Source: Sphingomonadaceae bacterium (GTDB lineage Bacteria; Pseudomonadota; Alphaproteobacteria; Sphingomonadales; Sphingomonadaceae). From it: a stretch of DNA of 38,395 bases. The translations under genes and the position numbers were made by a program. The notes under the pieces are model-generated. The model did not search any database, was not told where the DNA came from, and saw only the letters and a list, made by a program, of their open reading frames with translations. The DNA lies in NCBI GenBank assembly GCA_947473355.1, contig CANJCQ010000039.1:1-38395 (forward strand), written 5' to 3'. Positions 8,232 to 16,290 of this stretch are shown here, one piece after another. Numbering within the stretch: the stretch's first letter is position 1; every line of letters starts with the position of its first letter.

Positions 8232-9361
8232 CCGGGACAATTTTGTCCGAGGACGTAATCGCGAAGGCCATCGCAGCTGCGGGGACCGATGATTTCGGCG
8301 CCCCCGGCTGGCGCGAGGGGCTGGAGCGCTCGCTCGACGCCTTCGCGCGAATTCCGCTGAAGCCCAAGGTTTATGCCGCCTCGGTGGATAAATTGGTCTT
8401 CGATCTCGCGACCCGCCTGCGCATCGAACAATGGTTCAAGGACCATCCCGAATGCGCCGATAGCCAAATCGAAGGTCCGCTCTTCGTCATAGGCTTGCCG
8501 CGCACCGGCACCACCGCGACGGTAGGCATGATGGCGCTCGATGAGCACTTTCGTTTCATGCGTCCGTGGGAGGGATCGGCGCCGCTGCCGCCGCCCGTCG
8601 CTGGGCAGGAAGACACTGACCCGCGCCTCATCGCCGCGCGCGCCGCGGCCGGCGACTATGACAAGCCGCACGTCCATCTGCACGATCCAGATGGCCCCGA
8701 GGAAGACCTCGCCTTCCTCGCTGGGCTCGACATGCACAGCTATCATGGCGCCTATCCGATGCCCCGCGACTACATCGACTGGTGGCTGAATGCGGACTTC
8801 TCATCGTTCTATGCCTACCAGCGGCGGGTGTTGCAGCTGCTGCAATCGCGGCGTCCGCCTAACCTCTGGCTGCTCAAGTCTCCGCCGCATCTGTTCCGGT
8901 TGCACGAAATCGCCCGCGAATATCCCGAGGCCAGGTTCGTCATGACCCACCGCGATCCGGTCAAGGTCATCGCTTCGGTCTCGAGCCTGCACACGATGCT
9001 GCACGAGGAACGCTGCCTGCCCGGCTCGATCGACCCGCTGACGATCGGTCCGCACCACCTGGCGTTATGGGCCGAAGGCATGCGGCGCGGCCTTGCGGCG
9101 CGAGCCGAAATCGGTGAGCATCGCTTTATCGATGTGAAAAACGACGATGTGGTCCGCCATCCGCTTCAGACCTTCGAGCGGATCTATGATTTTCTTGGCA
9201 TGGCAGTGACGCCAGAGCTCCAGCGCAAATTGCAGGAATACAACAGCCGCAACGCACCCGGCAATTTCGGCAAACACGCCTATACGCCCGAGCAATATGG
9301 CCTGACCCGGCAGGCCATCAGATCAGCCTTTGGTTCTTACATCGAGAGGTTTGGGCTTTAA
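8228..9361 (+). CDS. PAPS-dependent sulfotransferase family protein
   Basis: A 377-aa protein of the Sulfotransfer_3-like group. The 5'-phosphosulfate binding loop is GLPRTGTT (89-96). The 3'-phosphate binding region is MTHRDPVKVIASVSSL (from residue 239, R242 and the Ser cluster). LLKSPPHLFRL, upstream of it, is typical of this branch. Family members transfer sulfate from PAPS to a hydroxyl, though many bacterial homologues in this subgroup are untested. The start used is the ATG at 8228, which overlaps the previous stop by the ATGA arrangement. A longer frame from 8162 lies inside the upstream gene. Placement with hydroxylating enzymes suggests sulfation of a hydroxylated intermediate, but this is inference. 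Confidence 0.88.
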   Translation: MTGTILSEDVIAKAIAAAGTDDFGAPGWREGLERSLDAFARIPLKPKVYAASVDKLVFDLATRLRIEQWFKDHPECADSQIEGPLFVIGLPRTGTTATVGMMALDEHFRFMRPWEGSAPLPPPVAGQEDTDPRLIAARAAAGDYDKPHVHLHDPDGPEEDLAFLAGLDMHSYHGAYPMPRDYIDWWLNADFSSFYAYQRRVLQLLQSRRPPNLWLLKSPPHLFRLHEIAREYPEARFVMTHRDPVKVIASVSSLHTMLHEERCLPGSIDPLTIGPHHLALWAEGMRRGLAARAEIGEHRFIDVKNDDVVRHPLQTFERIYDFLGMAVTPELQRKLQEYNSRNAPGNFGKHAYTPEQYGLTRQAIRSAFGSYIERFGL

Positions 9362-9464
9362 ACTCTTTCGCTCCAGATTGGCGCAGCGCGATTCTCCCGA
9401 GCAGGGAGAGCGCCGTATGTCATTGAAGCTGTGGTGAACTTTCGATTCTGGCCCCCAAGCCATA

Positions 9465-9497
9465 AAGCCCGCCCCTCCGGTCAGGAAAGGCGGGCTT
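9465..9497. terminator. Bidirectional hairpin terminator
   Basis: AAGCCCGCC (9465-9473) pairs perfectly with GGCGGGCTT (9489-9497) across a 15-nt loop. Read on the minus strand it follows the TonB receptor stop by about 30 bp and ends in CTTTAT, a weak U-run. Read on the plus strand it lies about 100 bp after the sulfotransferase. It likely ends transcription from both convergent operons. A second, smaller hairpin (TCTCCC/GGGAGA, 9393-9409) lies nearer the sulfotransferase stop. Confidence 0.65.
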
Positions 9498-9525
9498 CTG
9501 CTTACCTGGAAAGGCGGTTACTCAC

Positions 9526-11982
9526 TCAGAACGTGTACTTGACCTGCGCTTGTAAGCTGCGGCCCGGCGCGAAGAAGTAGAGCGGCAGGTTGCCAGTCGA
9601 GCCGCCAATCCGAACGGTCGAGAAATCGTCGAACACGTTGTAAATCGAACCACCGACCCAGACCGGTCCGACCTTCACGCTGCCTGACAGAGTGCCGAGG
9701 CTATAGGGCTTGATCTGCACTAGCTGCGCACCGTCGGCATATTGCGTGCCGGTGAACTTGTGGATGTAGCTCAGCTTGAAGCGCTCGCTCTTGTATACCA
9801 GCCCGAGTGTCGCTGTGTAGTTCGGGGCCTGCGGCAGCCAGAACTTGGTGACATTGTCTTTCGAGCTCATGATCGCGCCGTTGGCGATCCCGGTCAGGCC
9901 CGGCATGAACCGGTAGCTGACCTGCCCTTCAATTCCCTTGTACAGCGCAGGGTTGCCGTTGGGCTGGGAGAGACCGGACGACGGGTCAGTCGAGGTCGAG
10001 TTCGATGCCTCAATATAATAGGCATCGATGTCGATATTGAGGTTCTCGCCGGCATAGACCATGCCAACCTGATAGTTGGTCGTGCGGGTCGGGCTGAGAT
10101 TGCAGTTGGCTGCGCCCGCTGCCGCGCCAGGTGCGACGCAGCTTGTGCCGCCACTGGCCGTCGGGAAGATGACCTCAAGGCTGTCGCTGAGCTGCGGGAT
10201 CAGGAAGCCCTTGGCATACTGGGCATAGACTGACATGTTCGGCTTGATCAGGAAATTCGCCGACAAATATGGCAAAGTCGGCTTGTAGCTGGCCTCTGCC
10301 TTGATGCCGACCCGGGTGGTCTGGGCAGCAATCGGCGTATTGATCTTGCGGGTGAAGTTCTGGACCTTGACCCCTGGGGTCACCGTCAGCCGGTCATCGA
10401 ACAGCTTGAAGGCAAATTCGCCAAATCCCTGGATCTGATCCCAGCTCGAGTACTCGTCATACCGGATATAAGCCGGAACCTGCGTGCCATCGAGCTGCTT
10501 GTTGAAGCCAAGCGTGCTGTTGGTTTCCTTGTAGTTGAAGAAGTTGGCCGCACCGGCAAAATCGAAGTGGCCGTCGCCGATCACGCCAGCGGCAAATGCC
10601 CTCGTAAAGTCATAGTCATAGCGGAAGCGATAGGACGTCGAATGCTCATACCACACGCCGAACGAGGCAGTGCCGATGCCGGTCTTGGCAGTGAATTCCA
10701 GAATATCACCTGATGTGCGATACTTGTTTTGCTTGGTGTAGCCCGGGATATTGCCAGGAGTTGTCGGGCCGCCCGCGCCACCAAGGCCAGTGCCGACTGT
10801 CCTGGTCAGCATGCCGCCGCAAGTGACCTGGGTAACAATACCGCCGGTGCAGGGCGTGGTTGTGGTTTCGGCGGAAATGCCGAAGTTCTTGTAGAAATAG
10901 GTATAGGCCTTGTTGTCGACCGTCAGCCAATCATTGATGTTCCACTGCAGGCGGGCAATTTCCATGTCGGTGGTCTTGTTGCGCCAGTTCCATTCGCGGC
11001 GCGCGCCAGGCCATAGTGTTCCGGCGAAGATTGGATTGTTCACTTCGACCAGACCGAAGCCCTTGCCATAGAGCCCGACCTGCGATGTCGCGAGGCAGTT
11101 CTCGCCATCGACTTGCGGGAAGGGGCCAGCGCCGCCCGCAGTGGTGACCAGTTTGGCGGTGCAGCTGACGCCATTGTTGTCTGACTGGTGATCGAGCGAC
11201 TGGTTGTAGCTGGAGAGGATCGAGAACTTGGCATTCTCGCCGATTGGCAGTTCGGCCTTGATGAAACCGTTGACATACCAACCGTGCTGGCCGGTCAGCG
11301 CGGAATCGCTGACCTTGTATTCGCCAACCGCGATGATCTTCAGCCCGCCCAGACTGTCGAGCGAGCCCGAGTTGATCGTCGCGCGGATCTGCGAGGTGTT
11401 ATAGCTGCCATAGACGCCCTGGACCTCGCCGAAAAATTCGTCCTTGGCATCGCGCGAGATCAAGTGGATGTTGCCGCCATAGCTCGCCTGGCCAAGATCG
11501 GTCGCAGCGCCGGGGCCGCGGTCGACGATGATGCGCTCATAAGTGCCGTCGGGGAAATAGGCGGTCGAGTGGTGCGTTGGATTGTTCGAATCGCCGAACG
11601 GCACACCGTCGTAGGTCATGTTGTACTGGCCGTCCTGGAAACCGCGCAGCACAGTCTTGCTTTCGGAGAAACCCGGTCCGCCGCCGTTGCTGTAGCCCGA
11701 AGCGCCAGGCGTCAGCAGGATCACATCGGAAAAATCAGCCGTCGCCGGGACCGAATCCTCGATGATCGAGCGGCTGATGATCGCCTGCGGCTGGAAGGTG
11801 TGGACCGATGCCGTGATCGGCGTTTCCGCATTGACCCGGGTCGCGGAGACAACGATGTCGTCGGCATTGCCGATCGGATTTCCTGCGTCGGCGGCCGCTT
11901 CGGCAGCAGCGGCCCAAGCCGGCTGCGCCAGCGCGAGCAGGCCGCAGCTGGCCAGGAATGTGGCGCGGATGGTGTGTTTCAT
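9526..11982 (-). CDS. TonB-dependent outer-membrane receptor
   Basis: An 818-aa outer-membrane beta-barrel for active uptake. Residues 1-24 are a Sec signal peptide ending AWA-A. A TonB-box-like stretch, DDIVVSATRV (41-50), is followed by the plug domain (about 55-190, with the VLRGFQDGQYNMTYDGVPFGDSNNP and RIIVDRGPGAATDLGQASYGG elements). The barrel ends in the terminal aromatic residue expected for outer-membrane insertion (QVKYTF). Alternating strands and Ser/Asn/Gly-rich loops fill the remainder. It would import a substrate too large or too hydrophobic for porins, energised by TonB-ExbBD. In sphingomonads such receptors often sit with the catabolic genes of their ligand, so it may import the compound degraded by the neighbouring oxygenases (inference). 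RBS GAGGGC precedes the ATG. Confidence 0.95.
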   Translation of the reverse strand: MKHTIRATFLASCGLLALAQPAWAAAAEAAADAGNPIGNADDIVVSATRVNAETPITASVHTFQPQAIISRSIIEDSVPATADFSDVILLTPGASGYSNGGGPGFSESKTVLRGFQDGQYNMTYDGVPFGDSNNPTHHSTAYFPDGTYERIIVDRGPGAATDLGQASYGGNIHLISRDAKDEFFGEVQGVYGSYNTSQIRATINSGSLDSLGGLKIIAVGEYKVSDSALTGQHGWYVNGFIKAELPIGENAKFSILSSYNQSLDHQSDNNGVSCTAKLVTTAGGAGPFPQVDGENCLATSQVGLYGKGFGLVEVNNPIFAGTLWPGARREWNWRNKTTDMEIARLQWNINDWLTVDNKAYTYFYKNFGISAETTTTPCTGGIVTQVTCGGMLTRTVGTGLGGAGGPTTPGNIPGYTKQNKYRTSGDILEFTAKTGIGTASFGVWYEHSTSYRFRYDYDFTRAFAAGVIGDGHFDFAGAANFFNYKETNSTLGFNKQLDGTQVPAYIRYDEYSSWDQIQGFGEFAFKLFDDRLTVTPGVKVQNFTRKINTPIAAQTTRVGIKAEASYKPTLPYLSANFLIKPNMSVYAQYAKGFLIPQLSDSLEVIFPTASGGTSCVAPGAAAGAANCNLSPTRTTNYQVGMVYAGENLNIDIDAYYIEASNSTSTDPSSGLSQPNGNPALYKGIEGQVSYRFMPGLTGIANGAIMSSKDNVTKFWLPQAPNYTATLGLVYKSERFKLSYIHKFTGTQYADGAQLVQIKPYSLGTLSGSVKVGPVWVGGSIYNVFDDFSTVRIGGSTGNLPLYFFAPGRSLQAQVKYTF

Positions 11983-12025
11983 GCTCTTGCCCTCATGTTG
12001 AAATTTCTGGAGATTTTGCGAAAAA

Positions 12026-12196
12026 CTAATGCGCGGCGATCAGTCGTGCGGGGACCCATTTGGCTGGATCGAGACGGCGCAGACTGGCCTCAGCGGCAGG
12101 CGCTGCACCAGCCATGGCATCAGCCGATCTGGCAATTGCTCCGGGCGTAAGAAGGCAGGCCGCAAAAGCAGCCAATGCCAGTCTTCTGGCGTACAT
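12026..12196 (-). CDS. Small secreted ORF (56 aa) upstream of the TonB receptor
   Basis: A 56-codon minus-strand frame begins MYARRLALAAFAACLLTPG, a textbook Sec signal peptide (two Arg, then a hydrophobic Ala/Leu core, likely cut after the AIA or ARS-A region). It continues as a short Ala-rich tail ending VPARLIAAH. AGGGA lies about 10 nt before the ATG. It is 43 bp upstream of the TonB receptor on the same strand, so the two are likely co-transcribed. No known family is recognised. It may be a genuine small periplasmic protein or the surviving N-terminus of a longer exported enzyme truncated when this locus formed. Confidence 0.5.
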   Translation of the reverse strand: MYARRLALAAFAACLLTPGAIARSADAMAGAAPAAEASLRRLDPAKWVPARLIAAH

Positions 12197-12408
12197 CTGG
12201 GTTTGTCCCTGTTTGCCCCCGAGTCGGCAGGAACTCTGCCGTCTGGACAGTCAGTCCCTAGGCTGCCGTCGTGACGGTCCCGTGACCGGTTGACGACAAG
12301 AAAGCCGCTGAAACATCATATTGCTGTCAGTTTTTCGTCACATAATTTTCCGCTGCCCCGCCCGCAGGGCAGGTCGAGAGGAATACCGCGTGAGCCGCTG
12401 CCGACAAC

Positions 12409-13323
12409 TCAGGCTGCGATAGCTTGGCCAGCGTCCAGGCGTGCCTTGAGGCGCGGCGCCGCAAAGTCAGCGAATGCCCTGAGCTTGAGCGGCAGGATCG
12501 CCTGTCCGCTATGGACAAGCTGCACCGGCAGCGGCTCGGGCTGATAGTCCGGCAGGACAACCATAAGCCTGCCATCGGCAATTGCATCAGCTGCCTGATA
12601 GGAAAGGATGCGGGCGATGCCCGCTCCAGCAAGCGCAGCATCGATCGCGCCAAGCGCCGTGTTGACGGCAAATCGAGGGCTGAAGGGCAGGGCAATCTGC
12701 TCCTTGCCACTGCGGAAGGTCCAGCTGTTGGCGGTATTGAGCCGGTCAAAGGCAATGCAATCATGCCCGGCAAGATCGCCAAGTTCCTTCGGAATGCCGC
12801 GCAGAGCAAGGTAAGCGGGGCTGGCGCAAGTGATCCAGTGCACCTCGCCAAGCCTTTTTGCGATCAGGCTGCTGTCAGGCAATTGCCCGATCCGCGCTGC
12901 CAGATCGACATGGTTTTCGACCAGATCGACGACATAGTCGGCAAGGACCAGCCGCACATTGATATCGGGATAGGTCTTCAGGAAATCGAGGACGACCGGC
13001 TCGACATGGAGCCGGCCAAACATCACCGGCGCAGTGATCAGCAAGTCTCCGCGCGGCGCACGATATTCGCCAGTCGCGGCGCGCTCGGCTTCATCGAGAT
13101 CATCGAGCACGCTGCGGCAAGTCGCCACATAGGCCCGCCCCGCATCGGTCAGCAGCAATTTGCGGCTGGTGCGGACAACGAGTTGTGCGCGCAGGTGGGC
13201 CTCAAGGTCCGAAACCCGGCGGCTCACCGTGGGGAGTGGCACACCCAGAACGCGCGATGCCGCCGACAGGCTTCCGCCATCGATGGCAGCAACCAGCGTG
13301 CGCATGGCTTCGAAGCGGTCCAT
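12409..13323 (-). CDS. LysR-family transcriptional regulator
   Basis: A 304-aa LysR-type regulator. The N-terminal winged helix-turn-helix (residues 1-60) carries the family pattern F-x-x-x-x-x-G-S-x-S-A-A-S-R-x-L-x-x-x-x-x-x-V-S-R-R-V-x-x-L-E. The remainder is the two-lobed substrate-sensing domain (about 90-290). It belongs to the short-linker AaeR/DmlR-like branch by overall look. It is divergent from the AhpD-PNPOx-SnoaL operon with a 121-bp shared promoter, the standard arrangement for a LysR activator of the neighbouring genes. A 14-bp palindrome four bases before its start codon could be its autoregulatory site. Confidence 0.95.
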   Translation of the reverse strand: MDRFEAMRTLVAAIDGGSLSAASRVLGVPLPTVSRRVSDLEAHLRAQLVVRTSRKLLLTDAGRAYVATCRSVLDDLDEAERAATGEYRAPRGDLLITAPVMFGRLHVEPVVLDFLKTYPDINVRLVLADYVVDLVENHVDLAARIGQLPDSSLIAKRLGEVHWITCASPAYLALRGIPKELGDLAGHDCIAFDRLNTANSWTFRSGKEQIALPFSPRFAVNTALGAIDAALAGAGIARILSYQAADAIADGRLMVVLPDYQPEPLPVQLVHSGQAILPLKLRAFADFAAPRLKARLDAGQAIAA

Positions 13324-13326
13324 TCA

Positions 13327-13340
13327 ATATTCCGGAATAT
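13327..13340. promoter_or_regulatory. Perfect 14-bp palindrome next to the lysR start
   Basis: ATATTCCGGAATAT is fully self-complementary and ends three bases before the LysR start codon. It lies about 105 bp upstream of the AhpD-like gene. Its position, overlapping the RBS/leader of the regulator gene, fits repression of the regulator by a bound dimer. It is not an obvious T-N11-A LysR box, so binding by another protein is possible. Confidence 0.4.
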
Positions 13341-13444
13341 GGAAGGGTAGGTTCACGAAGTAAGGGATACTGCAATAATACGCAACATCCTAATTCAGTG
13401 CCAGCAGCCGATCCCCGGCCGTCACAGATGAAGGAAATAACCCC

Positions 13445-13996
13445 ATGCCCCGTATTCCGCAGCCCGCCACCATCTCCGACACCCCCGAGAAATCGCAGCC
13501 TTTGCTCGAAGCCGTGGTCAAGCAGCTTGGCTCTGCTCCCAACCTGTTTCGTCTGGTCGCAACCAGCCCGCAAGCGCTTGAAGGCTACCTTGGCCTGTCT
13601 GGCGCGCTCGGCAAAGGCGCGCTTCCAGCCGCGACGCGCGAGCGGATTGCGCTGGCCGTCGCTGAAGTGAACGGCTGCGACTATTGCCTCTCGGCCCACA
13701 CTTATCTTGGCAAGAATCTCGCCAAGCTCGATGACGCTGAGATCACCGCCAACCGCAGCGGCGCGTCGAACGATCCCAAGGCCGATGCCGCTGTTCGCTT
13801 CGCCGCCAGCGTCGCGCGCGAACACGGCCACATCAGCGATGCGGATTTCGCCGCAGTGCGTCTCGCCGGATATACCGACGCGCAAGTGATCGAAATCGTG
13901 CAGCACGTCGCGCTCAATGTTTGGACCAACTATTTCAACAATGTGTTCCAGACCGAGATCGATTTCCCCGTCGTCGAGGCCCGTAAAGCGGCCTGA
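13445..13996 (+). CDS. AhpD-like peroxidase-related protein (carboxymuconolactone decarboxylase fold)
   Basis: A 183-aa all-alpha protein with the AhpD core EVNGCDYCLSAH. E74, C78, C81 and H85 reproduce the E-x3-C-x2-C-x3-H active site, in which the two cysteines cycle between thiol and disulfide. Such proteins act as alkylhydroperoxidase-type reductants. RBS AAGGAA lies upstream of the ATG. It is first in a three-gene set with PNPOx-like and SnoaL-like proteins and is divergent from a LysR regulator. That set may be a small oxidative or electrophile-stress module rather than part of the main degradation route (inference). Confidence 0.9.
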   Translation: MPRIPQPATISDTPEKSQPLLEAVVKQLGSAPNLFRLVATSPQALEGYLGLSGALGKGALPAATRERIALAVAEVNGCDYCLSAHTYLGKNLAKLDDAEITANRSGASNDPKADAAVRFAASVAREHGHISDADFAAVRLAGYTDAQVIEIVQHVALNVWTNYFNNVFQTEIDFPVVEARKAA

Positions 13997-14006
13997 CGGG
14001 ACGGAA

Positions 14007-14041
14007 GGCGGGCACTGGTTCACCCCTGGCCAGTGCCCGCC
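14007..14041. other. Strong intercistronic hairpin
   Basis: GGCGGGCACTGG (14007-14018) pairs perfectly over 12 bp with CCAGTGCCCGCC (14030-14041) across an 11-nt loop. It begins 10 bp after the AhpD-like stop and ends about 46 bp before the PNPOx-like start. No U-run follows on either strand, so it is not a normal intrinsic terminator. It is better explained as an mRNA stabiliser or partial terminator that raises AhpD-like expression above that of the two downstream genes. Confidence 0.6.
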
Positions 14042-14087
14042 GATCCGGCGACCCCATCCGACCCTGCCGCAATCGAGAGGAAAGCCC

Positions 14088-14705
14088 ATGAACCCCGCAA
14101 GCGACATTGCCTTCACGCCGGCCGTCAAGGCACTGCAGGTCGAGCGCGGCTCGCGCTCCAGCTATGCAAAGATGGAGGAGCGCGGCGGCTTTCGCACCGC
14201 AATTTCGGACGATTTGGCCGAGTTTCTGGGCGAAGTTGACACGGCCTATCTGGCAACGGTCAATTCGGCTGGCCAGCCCTATGCCCAGCATCGCGGCGGC
14301 CCCAAAGGGTTCATTCGCATGATCGGGCCGCAGACACTTGCCTTTGCCGATTACACCGGAAACCGGCAATATATCACGACCGGCAATCTTGCCGAGAGCG
14401 ACAAGGCATTTTTGTTCCTGATGGACTATGCGAACCGGCGCCGGATCAAGATCTGGGGCCGTGCCCGGGTGGTGGCGGACGACACGGCGCTGATCGAGCA
14501 ATTGATGCCGCATGACTATCGCGCCAGGCCGGAGCAGGCGATTGTGTTCGAGGTTGAGGCATGGGACATCAATTGCCCGCAACATATTCCGCAGAAGTTC
14601 GATGCCGCCGACGTAAGCCAAACGGTGGACGCCCTGGAAGGCCGCATCGCCAAACTCGAAGCCGAAAATGCCGAACTCAGAGCCAGACTCGAAGGGAATG
14701 TTTGA
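14088..14705 (+). CDS. Pyridoxamine 5'-phosphate oxidase-like flavin protein
   Basis: A 205-aa split-barrel FMN-binding protein. The fold is seen in [30 protein letters not shown] (about 45-75) and in [22 protein letters not shown] (about 105-125). The last about 30 residues ([22 protein letters not shown]) form a heptad-patterned coiled coil, unusual for a simple PNPOx and likely used for oligomerisation. The ATG at 14088 is chosen because GAGAGGAAA precedes it. A longer frame overlaps the AhpD gene. The stop overlaps the next start as TGATG. Members reduce or oxidise small flavin-linked substrates, and no specific one can be given. Confidence 0.88.
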   Translation: MNPASDIAFTPAVKALQVERGSRSSYAKMEERGGFRTAISDDLAEFLGEVDTAYLATVNSAGQPYAQHRGGPKGFIRMIGPQTLAFADYTGNRQYITTGNLAESDKAFLFLMDYANRRRIKIWGRARVVADDTALIEQLMPHDYRARPEQAIVFEVEAWDINCPQHIPQKFDAADVSQTVDALEGRIAKLEAENAELRARLEGNV

Positions 14706-15169
14706 TGAGCCGTCCGCCTCTGCCGCCTTTCTCCGATGAGACTGCCGCCCGCAAAGTCCGCCTCGCCGAGGACGCATGGAACAGCCGCGATCCCGCCCGC
14801 GTTGCCCTCGCCTATACACCGGGCAGCCAGTGGCGGAATCGCGCCGAATTCATCGCCGGACGAGAAGCGATCGAGGCATTCCTGACACGCAAGTGGGCGC
14901 GCGAACTCGATTATCGGCTGGTCAAGGAAGTCTGGGCCCATGCTGGCTACCGCATCGCGGTGCGCTTTGCCTATGAATTTTGCGATGACACCGGTCAATG
15001 GCACCGCGCCTATGGCAACGAGAACTGGCAGTTCGACGCAGATGGTCTGATGGAACGCCGTATCGCCAGTATCAATGAAGCTGCTATCGGCGAAGCGGAC
15101 CGCCTGCTGCTCTGGCCGCTGGGGCCCCGGCCAGACGACCATCCCGGACTTTCGGCGCTTGGACTTTGA
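14705..15169 (+). CDS. SnoaL/NTF2-like protein (DUF1348 type)
   Basis: A 154-aa protein of the NTF2-like cone fold, closest in look to DUF1348. Key stretches are [20 protein letters not shown], where the family typically has AWNxRDPxxVAxxY, then [16 protein letters not shown] and [14 protein letters not shown], and the strand pattern [24 protein letters not shown]. The start shares a base with the previous stop (TGATG), so translation is coupled to the PNPOx-like gene. NTF2-like proteins include hydrolases, isomerases and binding proteins, and DUF1348 has no established reaction that I know of. Confidence 0.88.
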   Translation: MSRPPLPPFSDETAARKVRLAEDAWNSRDPARVALAYTPGSQWRNRAEFIAGREAIEAFLTRKWARELDYRLVKEVWAHAGYRIAVRFAYEFCDDTGQWHRAYGNENWQFDADGLMERRIASINEAAIGEADRLLLWPLGPRPDDHPGLSALGL

Positions 15170-15198
15170 ATTGAAGTCAGGCTGCCGGGCCAAACTAT

Positions 15199-16290
15199 CT
15201 ACCCAAACCAGACTATACAGCCATAGTCGGCGTTGGGCCGGCCGGCCACGCGGCGGTCGGCTGTGCCCTGGATATACCGCGCGATAGAGATTTCGCCTGA
15301 GCGCTGCTTCGCCTGGCTCTCGTCCTCTTCTTCGCCGATCCGGCCTTTGTGCCATTCGTCGAAGGTGTCCGAAGGCTCGATCGAGATGCGCCAGATGTCG
15401 CGCGTCTGGCTGGCGGCGAGCAGGCGGTCTTCCAGGGCCCGCTTGGCCTCTTGGGGCCAATAGAACAGACAAGCGGAGTGGAACACGCAGACCGGATCCG
15501 GGGTTGCCGCCAGCGCCTGTTCGATATGCAACAGCGCATCGCCTTCCAGCATGGTGACATCGCTCGCCGCGATCACATCGAGCGCCTGATCCAGCCGCTG
15601 CTGCTCTGCACGCAGTTCGGGAAAGCACAGCGCCAGCAGCCAGCGCCGCTCTTCTTGCGAGCGCACATCGATGGTGTGCAGATCAATGCCGGTTCGGGTG
15701 CCAATGCGCGGGATGAACAGCCTGGGCCCATTGCTGAGTTCGCCTTCGAGCAGGAAGGCGGCATCCGGATTGCCGATCACGCCCTGCTCGTCGAGCTGAT
15801 AAGCGAACTTGTCGAACACCAGCAGGACCCCGGCGCTGCAGCCGATCTCGATCAGGTTGAGCGGCTCGCCCGCTTCGCGCGCCACTTCACACATCGGCGC
15901 GAGCAGCGCCCGGCAGCGCTCTGCGTAGGTCGTCTGCACGGTCCGTGTCTGCAGCAGGTGCTGCAACTGGTCGCGGTGCTTGCGGCAATAGCTGGCGAAG
16001 TCAGCATAGGCGCCCTCCGGCGGCAGCGGCTGGTCGCTCAGCGTGGCGAAATAGCGGGCGAGCGGATCGTCCGGATTGCCGAGCAGCAGATAGTGCACTG
16101 AAGAGAATAGATGTGAAGGCTTGGCGCCTTCCATGCCGAAGTCTGCCAGCAAGAGAACGTCAGTGTCGCTCTCGCCGCCTCGACAGAATTCGGCATAGAG
16201 CGGCGATCCCATCTGCAGATAGATCAGGGCGCTGGCGCGGAAGGCACCGGCGACTGTCGTCAGACGCGGGTCGTGAGTGGTCTCGGTCAT
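15199..16290 (-). CDS. DUF2332 family protein
   Basis: A 363-aa protein matching the DUF2332 pattern. Features are the N-terminal FRASALIYLQMGSPLYAEFC, then HLFSSVHYLLLG, then LNLIEIGCSAGVLLVFDKF (about 145-165), which looks like a methyltransferase-type motif I. A C-terminal FHSACLFYWPQEAKRALEDRL segment follows. The biochemical role is unknown. The GCSAG loop suggests nucleotide or S-adenosylmethionine binding, but the rest is not a standard methyltransferase. Its start codon overlaps the preceding stop (ATGA), so it is the last gene of a four-gene coupled operon. It converges on the SnoaL-like gene with a 29-bp gap. Confidence 0.88.
   Translation of the reverse strand: MTETTHDPRLTTVAGAFRASALIYLQMGSPLYAEFCRGGESDTDVLLLADFGMEGAKPSHLFSSVHYLLLGNPDDPLARYFATLSDQPLPPEGAYADFASYCRKHRDQLQHLLQTRTVQTTYAERCRALLAPMCEVAREAGEPLNLIEIGCSAGVLLVFDKFAYQLDEQGVIGNPDAAFLLEGELSNGPRLFIPRIGTRTGIDLHTIDVRSQEERRWLLALCFPELRAEQQRLDQALDVIAASDVTMLEGDALLHIEQALAATPDPVCVFHSACLFYWPQEAKRALEDRLLAASQTRDIWRISIEPSDTFDEWHKGRIGEEEDESQAKQRSGEISIARYIQGTADRRVAGRPNADYGCIVWFG

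Noticed and set aside
7176..8240. 354-aa minus-strand ORF opposite the DUF gene
   Set aside because: Composition is that of an antisense shadow, and the plus strand has the RBS and the coupled sulfotransferase.
11188..12150. 320-aa plus-strand ORF opposite the TonB receptor N-terminus
   Set aside because: It runs through the receptor's signal peptide and plug in antisense; no motif, no RBS.
12266..12277. CCGTC-GT-GACGG repeat in the TonB/LysR intergenic region as an operator
   Set aside because: Short arms in GC-rich DNA with several overlapping alternatives nearby (GGTC/GACC); not distinguishable from chance.
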